Source of the DNA: Nocardioides ferulae
Lineage (GTDB): Bacteria > Actinomycetota > Actinomycetes > Propionibacteriales > Nocardioidaceae
Reading direction: 5' to 3'
Length of the DNA stretch: 64,000 bases
Assembly: GCF_003660455.1 (NCBI RefSeq)
Contig: NZ_QZVR01000005.1
Span: 248,001-312,000, forward strand
In this document: positions 35,824 to 44,800 of the stretch, in pieces
Layout of the letters: each line of letters opens with the position of its first letter
Position numbering within the stretch: the stretch's first letter is position 1
Notes under the pieces: generated by a model
Database searches by the model: none
What the model saw: the letters and a program-made list of their open reading frames with translations, nothing else
What the model was told of the DNA's origin: nothing
Made by a program: the position numbers and the translations under genes

Positions 35824-36396
35824 CTGCTGAGCGACCGCGACATTCTGTCCGAGATCGACGCCGGACGGGTGGCGCTCGACCCCTGGGACCCCGAGATGCT
35901 GCAGCCGTCGTCGATCGACGTCCGGCTGGACCGGTTCTTCCGGGTCTTCGAGAACCACCGCTACCCCCACATCGACCCGGCCGCGGATCAGTCCGACCTG
36001 ACCCGGGTGGTCGAGCCGGAGGGCGAGGAGCCGTTCATCCTGCACCCGGGCGAGTTCGTGCTCGGCTCGACGTACGAGGTGGTGACCCTGCCCGACGACA
36101 TCGCCGCCCGGGTGGAGGGCAAGTCGTCGCTGGGCCGGCTCGGCCTGCTCACCCACGCCACCGCCGGCTTCGTCGACCCCGGCTTCTCCGGTCACGTCAC
36201 GCTCGAGCTGGCCAACGTCGCGACGCTGCCGATCAAGCTCTACCCGGGCATGAAGATCGGCCAGTTCTGCTTCTTCCGGCTCTCCTCGCCCTCGCAGTTC
36301 CCCTACGGCTCGGAGAAGTACGGCTCGCGCTACCAGGGCCAGCGCGGCCCGACGCCGTCGCGCTCCTACGCGAACTTCCACCGCACCCGCATCTGA
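35821..36396 (+). CDS. dcd: dCTP deaminase, dUMP-forming type
   Basis: The 191-residue protein matches the actinobacterial Dcd, with [16 protein letters not shown] at the start, [36 protein letters not shown] in the active site, and [21 protein letters not shown] at the C-terminus. The loop and C-terminal lid look like the M. tuberculosis bifunctional enzyme that converts dCTP to dUMP directly, rather than the E. coli form. It supplies dUMP for thymidylate synthesis. GTG 35821 fits TAGGTT at 7 nt. Confidence 0.95.
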   Translation: MLLSDRDILSEIDAGRVALDPWDPEMLQPSSIDVRLDRFFRVFENHRYPHIDPAADQSDLTRVVEPEGEEPFILHPGEFVLGSTYEVVTLPDDIAARVEGKSSLGRLGLLTHATAGFVDPGFSGHVTLELANVATLPIKLYPGMKIGQFCFFRLSSPSQFPYGSEKYGSRYQGQRGPTPSRSYANFHRTRI

Positions 36397-36530
36397 GCCG
36401 GCCAGGGCAGTCCGCGCGGCCAGCGGTAGACCGCGCGGATGCAGACGTCGTCGACGTTGTGCACCTTGTCCTCGAGCCATTCCCAGCGGACCGGCCCGAG
36501 CGCTGTCGTCTGCCATGGCGCGAGGCTCAC
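36366..36530 (-). CDS. Possible small ORF (54 aa), Trp-rich
   Basis: In the otherwise empty gap between dcd and the siderophore-interacting gene, the minus strand encodes a 54-residue frame from GTG 36530. It includes [29 protein letters not shown], with five Trp. The residue make-up is unlike a shadow frame. It overlaps the dcd end by 31 bp. The start is uncertain and it may be a remnant of a longer gene. An iron-box pair lies 57 bp upstream. Confidence 0.35.
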   Translation of the reverse strand: MSLAPWQTTALGPVRWEWLEDKVHNVDDVCIRAVYRWPRGLPWPAQMRVRWKFA

Positions 36531-36586
36531 CAGCCGGGTGCGGCCCGTTCTGTGAGGAAGGGGTGTCGCACGCGCCGATCCTCACG

Positions 36587-36620
36587 TAAGGTCTGCCTAA
36601 GTTAGGACTGCCTAAGCTTC
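36587..36620 (+). promoter_or_regulatory. Two staggered DtxR/IdeR-type iron boxes
   Basis: Two overlapping 19-mers starting at 36587 and 36602 each match 13 of 19 positions of TTAGGTTAGSCTAACCTAA. The cores are TAAGGTCTGCCTAA and TTAGGACTGCCTAA. They lie 43-77 bp before the siderophore-interacting gene. Confidence 0.75.
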
Positions 36621-36663
36621 GCGGCAGTCTCCGCCGAGCACCGCCGAGCCGCAAGGGACGCCC

Positions 36664-37614
36664 GTGACCCTCACCGCCACGCACTCGCTGCCGCTGATCC
36701 TCGACGAGGTCGAGGTCGTCCGGGTCAGCCGGTTGTCGCCGAGCTTCGCCCGGGTCGAGTTCGCCGGCCCCGGCCTGGCCGACTTCGGCGTCGACGGACC
36801 GCTGTTCGACCAGCGGATCAAGCTGATCTTCCCGCACACGCCCGGCGCGGCGCTCCCGTCCTTCGCCGGGGCCGACGAGAGCTGGTTCGCCACCTGGCTG
36901 GACCGCCCCGTCGAGGAGCGCGGCCACATGCGCACCTACACGGTCCGCGACGTGCTCGGCTCGGGCGTCGACACCCGCCTGGTCGTCGACTTCGCCCTCC
37001 ACGAGGGTGATGGGGAGTCCGGGCCGGGGGCCTCCTGGGCCGCCGCTGCCCGCGCCGGCGACCGGCTGGTGCTGATGGGTCCGCGGCGGGGCCTGCCCTA
37101 CGGCGGCATCGAGTTCACGCCGGGGGAAGCGGGGCGACTGCTGCTCGCCGGTGACGAGACCGCGGTGCCGGCCGCCTGCGCGATCCTCGGCCAGCTGCCC
37201 GAGGACGCCCGCGGTGCCGCGTTCCTGGAGGTGCCGTACGCCGCGGACGTGCAGGCGGTGCGCCACCCGGCCGGGGTCGAGGTGGTGTGGTTGCCGCGCG
37301 ACGGCGCGCCGCTCGGTTCGCTGCTCGGCGCGGCGGTGCTCGACCACCTGGGCGTGCCGCCGGTCGAGCCGGTCGCCGACGACGAGGTCGACCCGGATCT
37401 GTGGGAGACCCCGACGTACTCCTCCTCCGGTGAGGCGGTCGCGGCGGACCCCGCCGAGGCGCCGCACTTCCTCGCCGACTGCTATGCCTGGATCGCCGGC
37501 GAGTCGAAGGTCGTCACCACGCTGCGCCGGGCACTGGTCAAGGAGCTCGGCATGGACCGCCGGCAGGTCGCGTTCATGGGCTACTGGCGCCAGGGCGTCG
37601 CAATGCGCTCCTGA
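36664..37614 (+). CDS. Siderophore-interacting protein (flavin ferric-chelate reductase)
   Basis: The 316-residue protein fits the SIP family: N-terminal FAD-binding part with VEERGHMRTYTVRDV (near residue 90), LMGPRRGLPYGG, and a C-terminal SIP domain with LLAGDETAVPAACAIL and ESKVVTTLRRALVKELGMDRRQVAFMGYWRQG. These proteins reduce ferric siderophores in the cytoplasm with NAD(P)H to free iron. GTG 36664 start. The iron boxes upstream predict derepression under iron limitation. No siderophore genes are adjacent. Confidence 0.93.
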   Translation: MTLTATHSLPLILDEVEVVRVSRLSPSFARVEFAGPGLADFGVDGPLFDQRIKLIFPHTPGAALPSFAGADESWFATWLDRPVEERGHMRTYTVRDVLGSGVDTRLVVDFALHEGDGESGPGASWAAAARAGDRLVLMGPRRGLPYGGIEFTPGEAGRLLLAGDETAVPAACAILGQLPEDARGAAFLEVPYAADVQAVRHPAGVEVVWLPRDGAPLGSLLGAAVLDHLGVPPVEPVADDEVDPDLWETPTYSSSGEAVAADPAEAPHFLADCYAWIAGESKVVTTLRRALVKELGMDRRQVAFMGYWRQGVAMRS

Positions 37615-37671
37615 CCCGCTCCCGCCGCGTCGGCGCTTGTGCCTGGGGTGCGTGCGCCGAGGCGGCGTCGG

Positions 37672-37818
37672 TCAGCCGTCGAGTCGGTCCGCGACGCGGC
37701 GCAGCCGCTCGGCGAGGCGCTGGCGCGAGGGTGCCTGGCGCACTCGCGGTGCCGAGGCTCGCTCGATCCGGTCGCGGATCTGGTGCCGGGCGGCGGACTC
37801 GGTGAGGTGCTCGTTCAT
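37672..37818 (-). CDS. Short protein at the end of the DUF4097 operon
   Basis: This 48-residue, highly basic protein (MNEHLTESAARHQIRDRIERASA...) has a CAGGAGACAGCC ribosome site directly before ATG 37818, 28 bp after the DUF4097 gene. It is helical with alternating Arg and Glu/Asp, and no known family was seen. Gene order suggests a role with DUF4097. Confidence 0.6.
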   Translation of the reverse strand: MNEHLTESAARHQIRDRIERASAPRVRQAPSRQRLAERLRRVADRLDG

Positions 37819-37846
37819 GGCTGTCTCCTGTGGTCTGGTGGGTGGC

Positions 37847-38680
37847 TCAGGCCTGGACGAGCAACACGTCGCCGCTGACGGTGCGCGCGCGCAGCTCGAC
37901 GTGGTCCTGGCCCTCGGTGGGCTGACCGGTGCTGGGCAGGTGTGAGCGGATCTCGCCGGAGACCGTGGAGATGTCGGTCCACACCGGCACACCCGCTGGG
38001 ACGCCGACCCGGATGTCGCCCGAGGCGCCCTTGGCCGAGACCCGGCCGCGGCGCACCGCGCCGACGGCGAGGTCGCCGGACCCGGTGGTCCACGTGAGAT
38101 CGCCGTCGGCGTCGTCGACGGCGAGGTCGCCGCTGCCCGTCTTGACGACGACGGGGCCGGCGGCGTGACCGACGCGCACGTCGCCCGACCCGCTGGAGAC
38201 GACCAGCGAGTCGCCGACCGAGCCGACGACGATGTCTCCCGAGCCGCTCTTGGCGCGCAGCTCGCCGCGGGCCTCGCTGACCCGGACGTCGCCGGAGCCG
38301 GTGACCACGATCAGTGCCCCCTCGGCGGTGTCGACCTCGATGCGGCCCGAGCCGCTCTTGGCCCGCACCTGCGCGAGCGGCCCGTGGGTCTCGATGTCGG
38401 CGCTGCCGGTGCGCAGCTCCACGTCGCTGCCGGCCGGCACGAGCGCCTCCACCTGCAAGGCCGACTCACCGCTGAAGATGCCGGTGCGGCGAGGAGCCAC
38501 CACGGTGATCTCGCGGCCCGACTGGGTGACCGGGACCGACTCGGCGTCCCGCCCCTCGATGTGGACGGTCGTCTCGCCGGTGTCGGTGGCCGAGTCGGAG
38601 GCGGTGACCACGACGCGGCCGCGCCCGATGTCGACGGAGAGCAGGATGGGCTCGGGTGTGGCGAACGAATGGGTCGGCAT
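37847..38680 (-). CDS. DUF4097 beta-strand repeat protein
   Basis: The 277-residue protein consists largely of repeats of SGSGDI/V-x-V about every 19 residues (for example KSGSGDIVVGSVGDSL and SSGSGDVRVGHAAGP), predicted to form a right-handed beta-helix. This is the DUF4097/DUF4098 pattern, of unknown function. No signal peptide was found. It follows the HicB-like gene by 94 bp and precedes the 48-residue gene, forming a three-gene operon. Confidence 0.9.
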   Translation of the reverse strand: MPTHSFATPEPILLSVDIGRGRVVVTASDSATDTGETTVHIEGRDAESVPVTQSGREITVVAPRRTGIFSGESALQVEALVPAGSDVELRTGSADIETHGPLAQVRAKSGSGRIEVDTAEGALIVVTGSGDVRVSEARGELRAKSGSGDIVVGSVGDSLVVSSGSGDVRVGHAAGPVVVKTGSGDLAVDDADGDLTWTTGSGDLAVGAVRRGRVSAKGASGDIRVGVPAGVPVWTDISTVSGEIRSHLPSTGQPTEGQDHVELRARTVSGDVLLVQA

Positions 38681-38774
38681 GGCTGCTCCAGGGTGTGCTG
38701 GTGGGCGGGGCCGGCCGTGCCGGTCCCGTGAGCGGAGGTTCGAGCAGGACGCTCGTCGAGTGCGGTGCGGCCGG

Positions 38775-39320
38775 TCAGAGCCAGCCGGTCATCCGCCGGT
38801 TGCCCTGCCGGCCGCGGAACGGGTCGACGTCGCCGAGCAGCGGCAGGCTCGACAGGTCGATGTCGACGGTGATCGCGGAGTCGCGGGTCGCGGCGCGGAC
38901 GACGCCGACCAGCCAGGTGTTGAGGGATTGGCCCGACTTGGCGGCGAGCTCCTCGGCCCGAGTCTTCACGCCCTCGGGGATGCGCAGGGTGATCCGGGCC
39001 AGGCCGCCCTCCTCCTCCTCGTCCGCGCCCGGCGGGGCCGGGGGCGGGGGTGGGGCGGGCGCCGGGGGCGGCGCGGGTGCCGCGCCGCTCACCACGAACT
39101 CGAGCTCTCGACCGGCGAGCCGGACGTCGACTCCGCCGGCCGGCATCTCGGCGGTGATCTCGGCGACCGCCTGCGACATCGCCTCCATCAGCGCCAGCCG
39201 GGCGGCGGGGTCGATGGCGAAGGCGAGCCGCTCCGCGGTCTCCCTGGCCTCGGGGCCGCTCGCGTCGGCGGCGGCCAGCAGGTCGCGGCGGAGGCTCTCG
39301 ACGTACGGCGTGATGTCCAT
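38775..39320 (-). CDS. HicB-like ribbon-helix-helix regulator
   Basis: The 181-residue protein has a helical N-terminal part, a Pro/Ala-rich linker (about 95-118), and a C-terminal ARITLRIPEGVKTRAEELAAKSGQSLNTWLVGVVRAA domain (about 122-157). That domain resembles the HicB/Arc ribbon-helix-helix. No HicA toxin gene is nearby, so it is probably a stand-alone regulator of the operon. Four TGAYRTCA boxes lie directly upstream, likely its binding sites. ATG 39320 is the start. Confidence 0.8.
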   Translation of the reverse strand: MDITPYVESLRRDLLAAADASGPEARETAERLAFAIDPAARLALMEAMSQAVAEITAEMPAGGVDVRLAGRELEFVVSGAAPAPPPAPAPPPPPAPPGADEEEEGGLARITLRIPEGVKTRAEELAAKSGQSLNTWLVGVVRAATRDSAITVDIDLSSLPLLGDVDPFRGRQGNRRMTGWL

Positions 39321-39331
39321 GTGTGTCAGCG

Positions 39332-39394
39332 TGACATCACCGTGACGTCATGTCAACAGCTAGTGACGTCACTCATGCCGACTTGGTGATGTCA
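39332..39394. promoter_or_regulatory. Four TGAYRTCA boxes upstream of the HicB-like operon
   Basis: TGACATCA (39332), TGACGTCA (39343), TGACGTCA (39364) and TGATGTCA (39387) occur within 63 bp, spaced 11, 21 and 23 bp. The site is immediately upstream of ATG 39320 and about 130 bp from the symporter start. Confidence 0.7.
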
Positions 39395-39524
39395 ACCCGG
39401 GCCGGCGAGCGGCGCGAGACGGCGTCACCGTTTGTCGGACGGCGCCTTGGGGCACGTGATCTCGTGCCCCGCGCGGGCGCGGCCGGCAACGGGGCCGGCA
39501 GCCAGACGCAGAGAGAAGACACCG

Positions 39525-41273
39525 ATGCCGACACCCGCCGTCGCTCCGTTGGCCACCGACACCCTGATCGACGCCAGCGCCGTCGACTACCTCATCGTCG
39601 CGATCTACTTCGCGTTCGTGCTGGGCATCGGGGTGATGGCGCGCCGCCAGGTGTCGGAGTCGATCGACTTCTTCCTCTCCGGGCGGTCACTTCCTGCGTG
39701 GGTCACCGGGCTCGCCTTCGTCTCCGCCAACCTCGGTGCCGTCGAGATCATGGGCATGTCGGCGACCGGGGCCGAGATCGGCATGCCGACGGTCCACTAC
39801 TTCTGGATCGGCGCGATCCCGGCCATGCTCTTCCTCGGCGTGGTGATGATGCCGTTCTACTACGGCTCCAAGGTCCGCTCGGTCCCCGAGTTCATGTTCC
39901 GCCGCTTCGGCACCGGCGCCCACCTGGTCAACTCGATCTCGTTCGCGGTCGCGCAGCTGCTCATCGCCGGCATCAACCTGTTCCTGCTCGGCACCGTCAT
40001 CCAGGCCCTGCTCGGGTGGCCGCTGCTCGTCGCGCTGCTCGTCGCGGCCGGAGTGGTGCTCTCCTACATCACCCTCGGCGGGCTCTCGGCCGCGATTTAC
40101 AACGAGGTCCTGCAGTTCTTCGTGATCGTCGCGGCCCTGCTCCCGCTCACGCTGCTGGGCCTCGACCGGGTCGGCGGCTGGGGTGGACTCCAGGAGAAGA
40201 TCACCGACGCGGCGGCCGACAACCCCGACACCGCGCCTGCGGCGGCGCAGCTGAACTCGTGGCCGGGCAACGCGCTCTCGGGGTTCGACTCCGACCTGCT
40301 CTCGGTGGTCGGCATCGTGTTCGGCCTGGGCTTCGTGCTCTCCTTCGGCTACTGGACCACGAACTTCGTCGAGGTGCAGCGGGCGATGGCCTCGAACTCG
40401 ATCTCCTCGGCCCGCAAGACCCCCATCATCGGGGCGTTCCCGAAGATGTTCGTCCCGTTCATCACGATCCTGCCGGGCATGATCGCGGCGGTGCTGGTCG
40501 CCGAGATCGCGCAGAAGAAGGCGGGGGAGACCGTCGAGGGCGGCGCCGGCGGCACCGTGCAGTACAACGACTCGCTGCTCTACCTGATGCGCGACCTGCT
40601 GCCCAACGGTCTGCTGGGCATGGCGATCGCGGGCCTGCTCGCGGCGTTCATGGCCGGCATGGCGGCCAACATCTCCGCGTTCAACACGGTCTTCAGCTAC
40701 GACCTGTGGGAGCGGTACGTCGTCCGCGACCGGCCGGACGGCTACTACCTGGCCGTGGGCCGGCTGGCCACGGTGGCGGCCACGCTGATCGCGATCGGCA
40801 CCGCCTACCTGGCGACGAACTTCTCGAACATCATGGACTACCTGCAGACGCTGTTCGGGTTCTTCAACGCGCCGCTGTTCGCCACGTTCATCCTCGGCAT
40901 GTTCTGGAAGCGGATGACCCCCACCGCCGGCTGGGTCGGCCTGGTGGCGGGCACCGCCTCCGCGGTGACCGTCGCCTTCCTCACCGAGGACGCCTTCGGG
41001 TCGTGGAGCACCGGCCTGATCCCGGTGGGCGGCCAGGGCGCGGCCTTCCTGGCCGCGGCCACGGCGTTCGTGGTCGACATCGTGCTCAGCGTGGTGGTCT
41101 CGCTGGTGACCGCGCCCAAGCCGGCCGCGGAGCTCAAGGGCCTGGTGTGGTCCGAGACCCCGCGCGAGGACCTGGTCGACCCCGACGAGGCGTCCTATCC
41201 GTGGTACCGCCGAACCCTTCCGTTGGCCGGGGTGGCCTTGGCCATGGTCGTCGTCCTCAACGTGGCGTTCTGA
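39525..41273 (+). CDS. Sodium:solute symporter family transporter
   Basis: The 582-residue protein has about 13 hydrophobic helices and the SSS signature: FVLGIGVMARRQVSESIDFFLSGRSLPAWVTGLAFVSANLGAVEIMGMSATG near residue 32. Later it has IGAFPKMFVPFITILPGM and MAIAGLLAAFMAGMAANISAFNTVFSYDLW. It resembles SglT-type sodium/sugar symporters, but substrate cannot be assigned. A 100-residue membrane protein gene follows 14 bp downstream with a good ribosome site. Confidence 0.93.
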   Translation: MPTPAVAPLATDTLIDASAVDYLIVAIYFAFVLGIGVMARRQVSESIDFFLSGRSLPAWVTGLAFVSANLGAVEIMGMSATGAEIGMPTVHYFWIGAIPAMLFLGVVMMPFYYGSKVRSVPEFMFRRFGTGAHLVNSISFAVAQLLIAGINLFLLGTVIQALLGWPLLVALLVAAGVVLSYITLGGLSAAIYNEVLQFFVIVAALLPLTLLGLDRVGGWGGLQEKITDAAADNPDTAPAAAQLNSWPGNALSGFDSDLLSVVGIVFGLGFVLSFGYWTTNFVEVQRAMASNSISSARKTPIIGAFPKMFVPFITILPGMIAAVLVAEIAQKKAGETVEGGAGGTVQYNDSLLYLMRDLLPNGLLGMAIAGLLAAFMAGMAANISAFNTVFSYDLWERYVVRDRPDGYYLAVGRLATVAATLIAIGTAYLATNFSNIMDYLQTLFGFFNAPLFATFILGMFWKRMTPTAGWVGLVAGTASAVTVAFLTEDAFGSWSTGLIPVGGQGAAFLAAATAFVVDIVLSVVVSLVTAPKPAAELKGLVWSETPREDLVDPDEASYPWYRRTLPLAGVALAMVVVLNVAF

Positions 41274-41287
41274 GCAGGAGGCTCCCG

Positions 41288-41590
41288 ATGAACCAGTCCA
41301 GGAACCAGACCTCCGCGGCCTCGCCCCGGCGCCACACGGCCGGGCTGTTCGACATCCGCACGATCATCGGCGCGCTGCTGGTGGTCTACGGCGTGATCCT
41401 CGCGCTGATGGGGCTGTTTGCCGACCCCGAGACCGACAAGACGGGCGGGGTGAACGCCAACCTGTGGACCGGCGTGGTGCTGCTCGTCGCCGGGCTGCTG
41501 TTCGTCGGCTGGGCTCGGCTGCGTCCGGTCGTGGTGCCGACCGACACCGGTGGCGCCGAGACCGGCTCGGCTCCGCCGAGCAACCACTGA
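41288..41590 (+). CDS. Small two-helix membrane protein after the symporter
   Basis: The 100-residue protein has two membrane segments (TIIGALLVVYGVILALMGLF and LWTGVVLLVAGLLFVGWARL) with a short loop between, and a polar N-terminal tail. GGAGG precedes ATG 41288, and it directly follows the symporter gene. It likely acts as an accessory subunit; this is inferred from position. No family recognised. Confidence 0.8.
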   Translation: MNQSRNQTSAASPRRHTAGLFDIRTIIGALLVVYGVILALMGLFADPETDKTGGVNANLWTGVVLLVAGLLFVGWARLRPVVVPTDTGGAETGSAPPSNH

Positions 41591-41691
41591 CCGGCACCTC
41601 GGCGGAACCCCTGCTCGCTCCTCACGTTCCGGTGGTGATCCGCGTCCGCTGACGACGCAGACGTGAGGAGCGGACCGGCCGGCTGGCCAGC

Positions 41692-41822
41692 AGTGTCGGA
41701 GTCACCGGATATCCGGCGATCCCGACACTTCTCACGCGTTGTGCAGCGCGTGGGAGTGCGTGCAACGCGTGGGAAGTCGGTGGGGAACGACGAGGGGCCC
41801 CACTGCCGAGCAGTGGGGCCCC
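41692..41822. terminator. Three stacked hairpins between convergent genes
   Basis: A near-perfect 38-bp palindrome (41692-41729: AGTGTCGG/CCGACACT around CCGGATATCCGG) is followed by CACGCGTT/AACGCGTG at 41733-41771. Then comes a perfect stem GGGGCCCCACTGC (41794-41806) with GCAGTGGGGCCCC (41810-41822). The last is a strong terminator-like stem 21 bp beyond the end of the etfD-like gene. Confidence 0.75.
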
Positions 41823-41842
41823 GCGAAGGGATGGCGGTCGGG

Positions 41843-44800
41843 TCAGAGGTCGAAGAGGGAGCCCTCGCCGATCTCGACGTCGGTGCGCGGCTGGTGGGCC
41901 TCGCCGCCGCCGGCGGCCGGCCCCGGCTTCTCCTCGGCCGGAGCCTCCGCGGCCGGCTCGACCGGCTGCTCGCCGGCCTCGGCCGCCTCCGCGTGCACCG
42001 GGTCGGGCTCGGCGTCGGTCGCGGACGACGGCTCGGCCGCTGGGTCCGGCTCGGCGGTGGGCGCCGACGCCGCCGCCGCGGTGGCGGCCGCGGTGACCTC
42101 CTCGCCGCTGGGTGCAGCGGGCGGGTCGGCGGAAGCAGCAGCCTCCGCCGGCTCGGCCTTGTCCGACGACACGGGCTCCGGCTCCGGCTCGGCGGCCGCC
42201 GGCTCGGGCTGAGCGGGCGCCGGCGGGGCCGATGCGGGCTCGGGGGCGGCGATGTCGAACAGCGACCCGCCCTCGGGGATCTCGGTCGCCGGTGCCGGGG
42301 AGGCCGCCACCGGAGCGGCGGCCGGTGCCTCGTCGGTCGTCGGAGGCTCGGCCGTGGTGGGCTCGGGCTCCTCGACTGCTGACGAGGCAGGGTCCTCCGG
42401 GGCTGCCGGCTCGGCGGCCGGGGCGCTGGGCGCTGCCGGCTCGGGAGCGGCGATGTCGAACAGCGACCCGCCCTCGGGGATCTCCGCGGCCGGAGCTGCG
42501 GACGGAGCGGACGTGACCGACGGAGCCGACGGAGCCGAGGGGGCCGGGGCCTCGGCCTGGTCCGGCTTCGCAGCCGGCGCCTCGTCGGCAGCCGGCTGCG
42601 GTGCGGCAGCGGGCTCGGCAGCCGGCTCGGGGGCGGCGAGGTCGAACAGCGACCCGCCGGCGCCCAGCTCGGGCGCCTGATCCGGTGCCTCGGTCTTCGC
42701 CTCGGCGGCGGGAGCGGCCTCGGTCTTCGCCGCGGGGGCGGCCGGCTCCTCGGCCGGCTGGTCGGCACCGACGTCGAACAGGGAGCCGCTCGAGCCGAGG
42801 TCGTGCTCCTGCTTCGCCGGTGCGGCGGCGGGCTCCGGCTCGCCGCCCAGGTCGAACAGCGACCCGCCGGACTGCTTGGCGGTCGCGGTGTCGGTGGCCG
42901 GCTCGGCAGCCGGCTCGCCCTCGACCTCGGTGACCGGGCTCTTCTCGGCCGCGTCGTCGGCGACGGTCTCCTCGACGGGGGTGTCGAACAGCGATGAGCC
43001 GCCGCTGGCCTTCGCGAGCGGGCCGGCGTCCTCGGTCGCGGTGACCGTGTCGCGGCTCTGGGTGGCGTCGCCCGCCTCCGGCTCGGCCTTGGTGGCCACG
43101 TCGGACGCGGCGGCGGCCGCGCCGGCGCCGGGCTGCAGCTTGGTCGCGCTCTCACCCTTGACCGAGGCGAGCAGCATCTGCGCGACGTCGAGGACCTCGA
43201 CCTCCTCGCGGGCCTCGCCCTTGGCCTGCTGGGCGGTGAGCCCGTCGGAGAGCATCACCCGGCAGAACGGGCAGCCGACCGCGATCTGGTCGGCGCCGGT
43301 GGCGACGGCCTCCTTGGTGCGGTTGACGTTGATCCGCTCGCCGAGGTTCTCCTCCATCCACATCCGGGCACCGCCGGCGCCGCAGCAGAACGAGCGCTCG
43401 GAGTGGCGCTCCATCTCGGCGTACTCCGCCCCCGGCAGCACCTGCAGCAGCTCGCGCGGCGGGGTGTAGACGCCGTTGTGGCGGCCGATGTAGCACGGGT
43501 CGTGGTAGGTGATCGTGCGCTTCGCCGCGCCCGCGCCCTCCTTGACCGGGGTGAGCTTCCCCTCGCGGACGAGTCGGTTCAGCAGCTGGGTGTGGTGCAC
43601 GACCTCGAGCTCGATGCCGAACTCGCGGTACTCGTTCTTGAGCGTGTTGAAGCAGTGGGCGCAGGTCGAGACGACCTTCTTGACCTTGTGCTCCTTGAAG
43701 ACCTCGACGTTCTGCTGGGCCAGGCCCTGGAAGACGAACTCGTTGCCGGCGCGACGGGCCGGGTCGCCGGTGCAGGTCTCGCCGTTGCCGAGCACGCCGA
43801 AGGAGACGCCGGCGATGTCAAGCAGCTCCGCCACCGCGCGGGTGGTCTTCTTCGCCCGGTCCTCGTAGGCGCCGGCGCAGCCGACCCAGAACAGCCAGTC
43901 GACCTCGTCGAGCGACTCGATGGTCTCGCCGACCACCTTGACCTCGAAGTCGAGCCCCTTGGCCCAGTCGAGCCGGGCGTTCGGCGACATGTTCCAGGGG
44001 TTGCCCTTGTTCTCCAAGCCCTTGAACAGCTGGTTCAGCTCGGCCGGGAAGTTCGACTCGACCAGCACCTGGTAGCGGCGCATGTCCATGATGTGGTCGA
44101 CGTGCTCGATGTCGACCGGGCACTGCTGGACGCAGGCGCCGCAGGAGGTGCACGACCACAGCACGTCGGTGTCGATGACCGCGCCGCCCTCGGGCATCCA
44201 GGCCCAGCCCTCGGTGTCGCCGACCAGCGGCCGCTCGACCTCGGTGGCGAGCGCGGTGTTGCCCTCCAGCAGTGCCGGGCGGGCGTCCTCGGAGGCCTGG
44301 AGGTAGGGCGCCTTCGCGTAGGCGTGGTTGCGCAGGTTTGTGATCAAGAGCTTCGGCGAGAGCGGCTTGTCGGTGTTCCAGGCGGGACACTGCGACTGAC
44401 AGCGGCCGCACTCGGTGCAGGTGGTGAAGTCGAGGAGGCCCTTCCAGCTGAAGTCCTCGACGCTGCCGACACCGAGCGTGGCGTCCTCGTCGAGGTCGTC
44501 GATGTCGTCGAGGGTGAGCGCCTTGCCGTTCGAGGTGAGCGGCTTCATCGCGCCCAGCGCGGTGCGACCGTCGGCGTCGCGCTTGAGGAACACGTTGAAC
44601 GGTGCGGTGAAGCGGTGCCAGGCCACGCCCATCGTCGCGTTGCGGCCGAGCACGATCATCCAGGTCATCGAGATCGCGATCTTGAGCATCGCGACCAGCC
44701 AGATCAGGTTCTCCAGCGTGCCGGGGGAGACGTCGACGAACAGCTCGCCGACGAAGAACGTGAACGGGAAGTGCAGAGCCGACTGGTACTTCTCGTCTGC

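Noticed and set aside
38775..39320. HicAB toxin-antitoxin module
   Set aside because: Only a HicB-like ribbon-helix-helix domain is seen; no HicA-like short basic RNase frame adjoins it.
41843..43140. Frameshifted or artefactual tail on the etfD-like gene
   Set aside because: The tail stays in frame, repeats the same SLFD motif seven times and ends with it, then a strong terminator follows, so it appears to be genuinely encoded.
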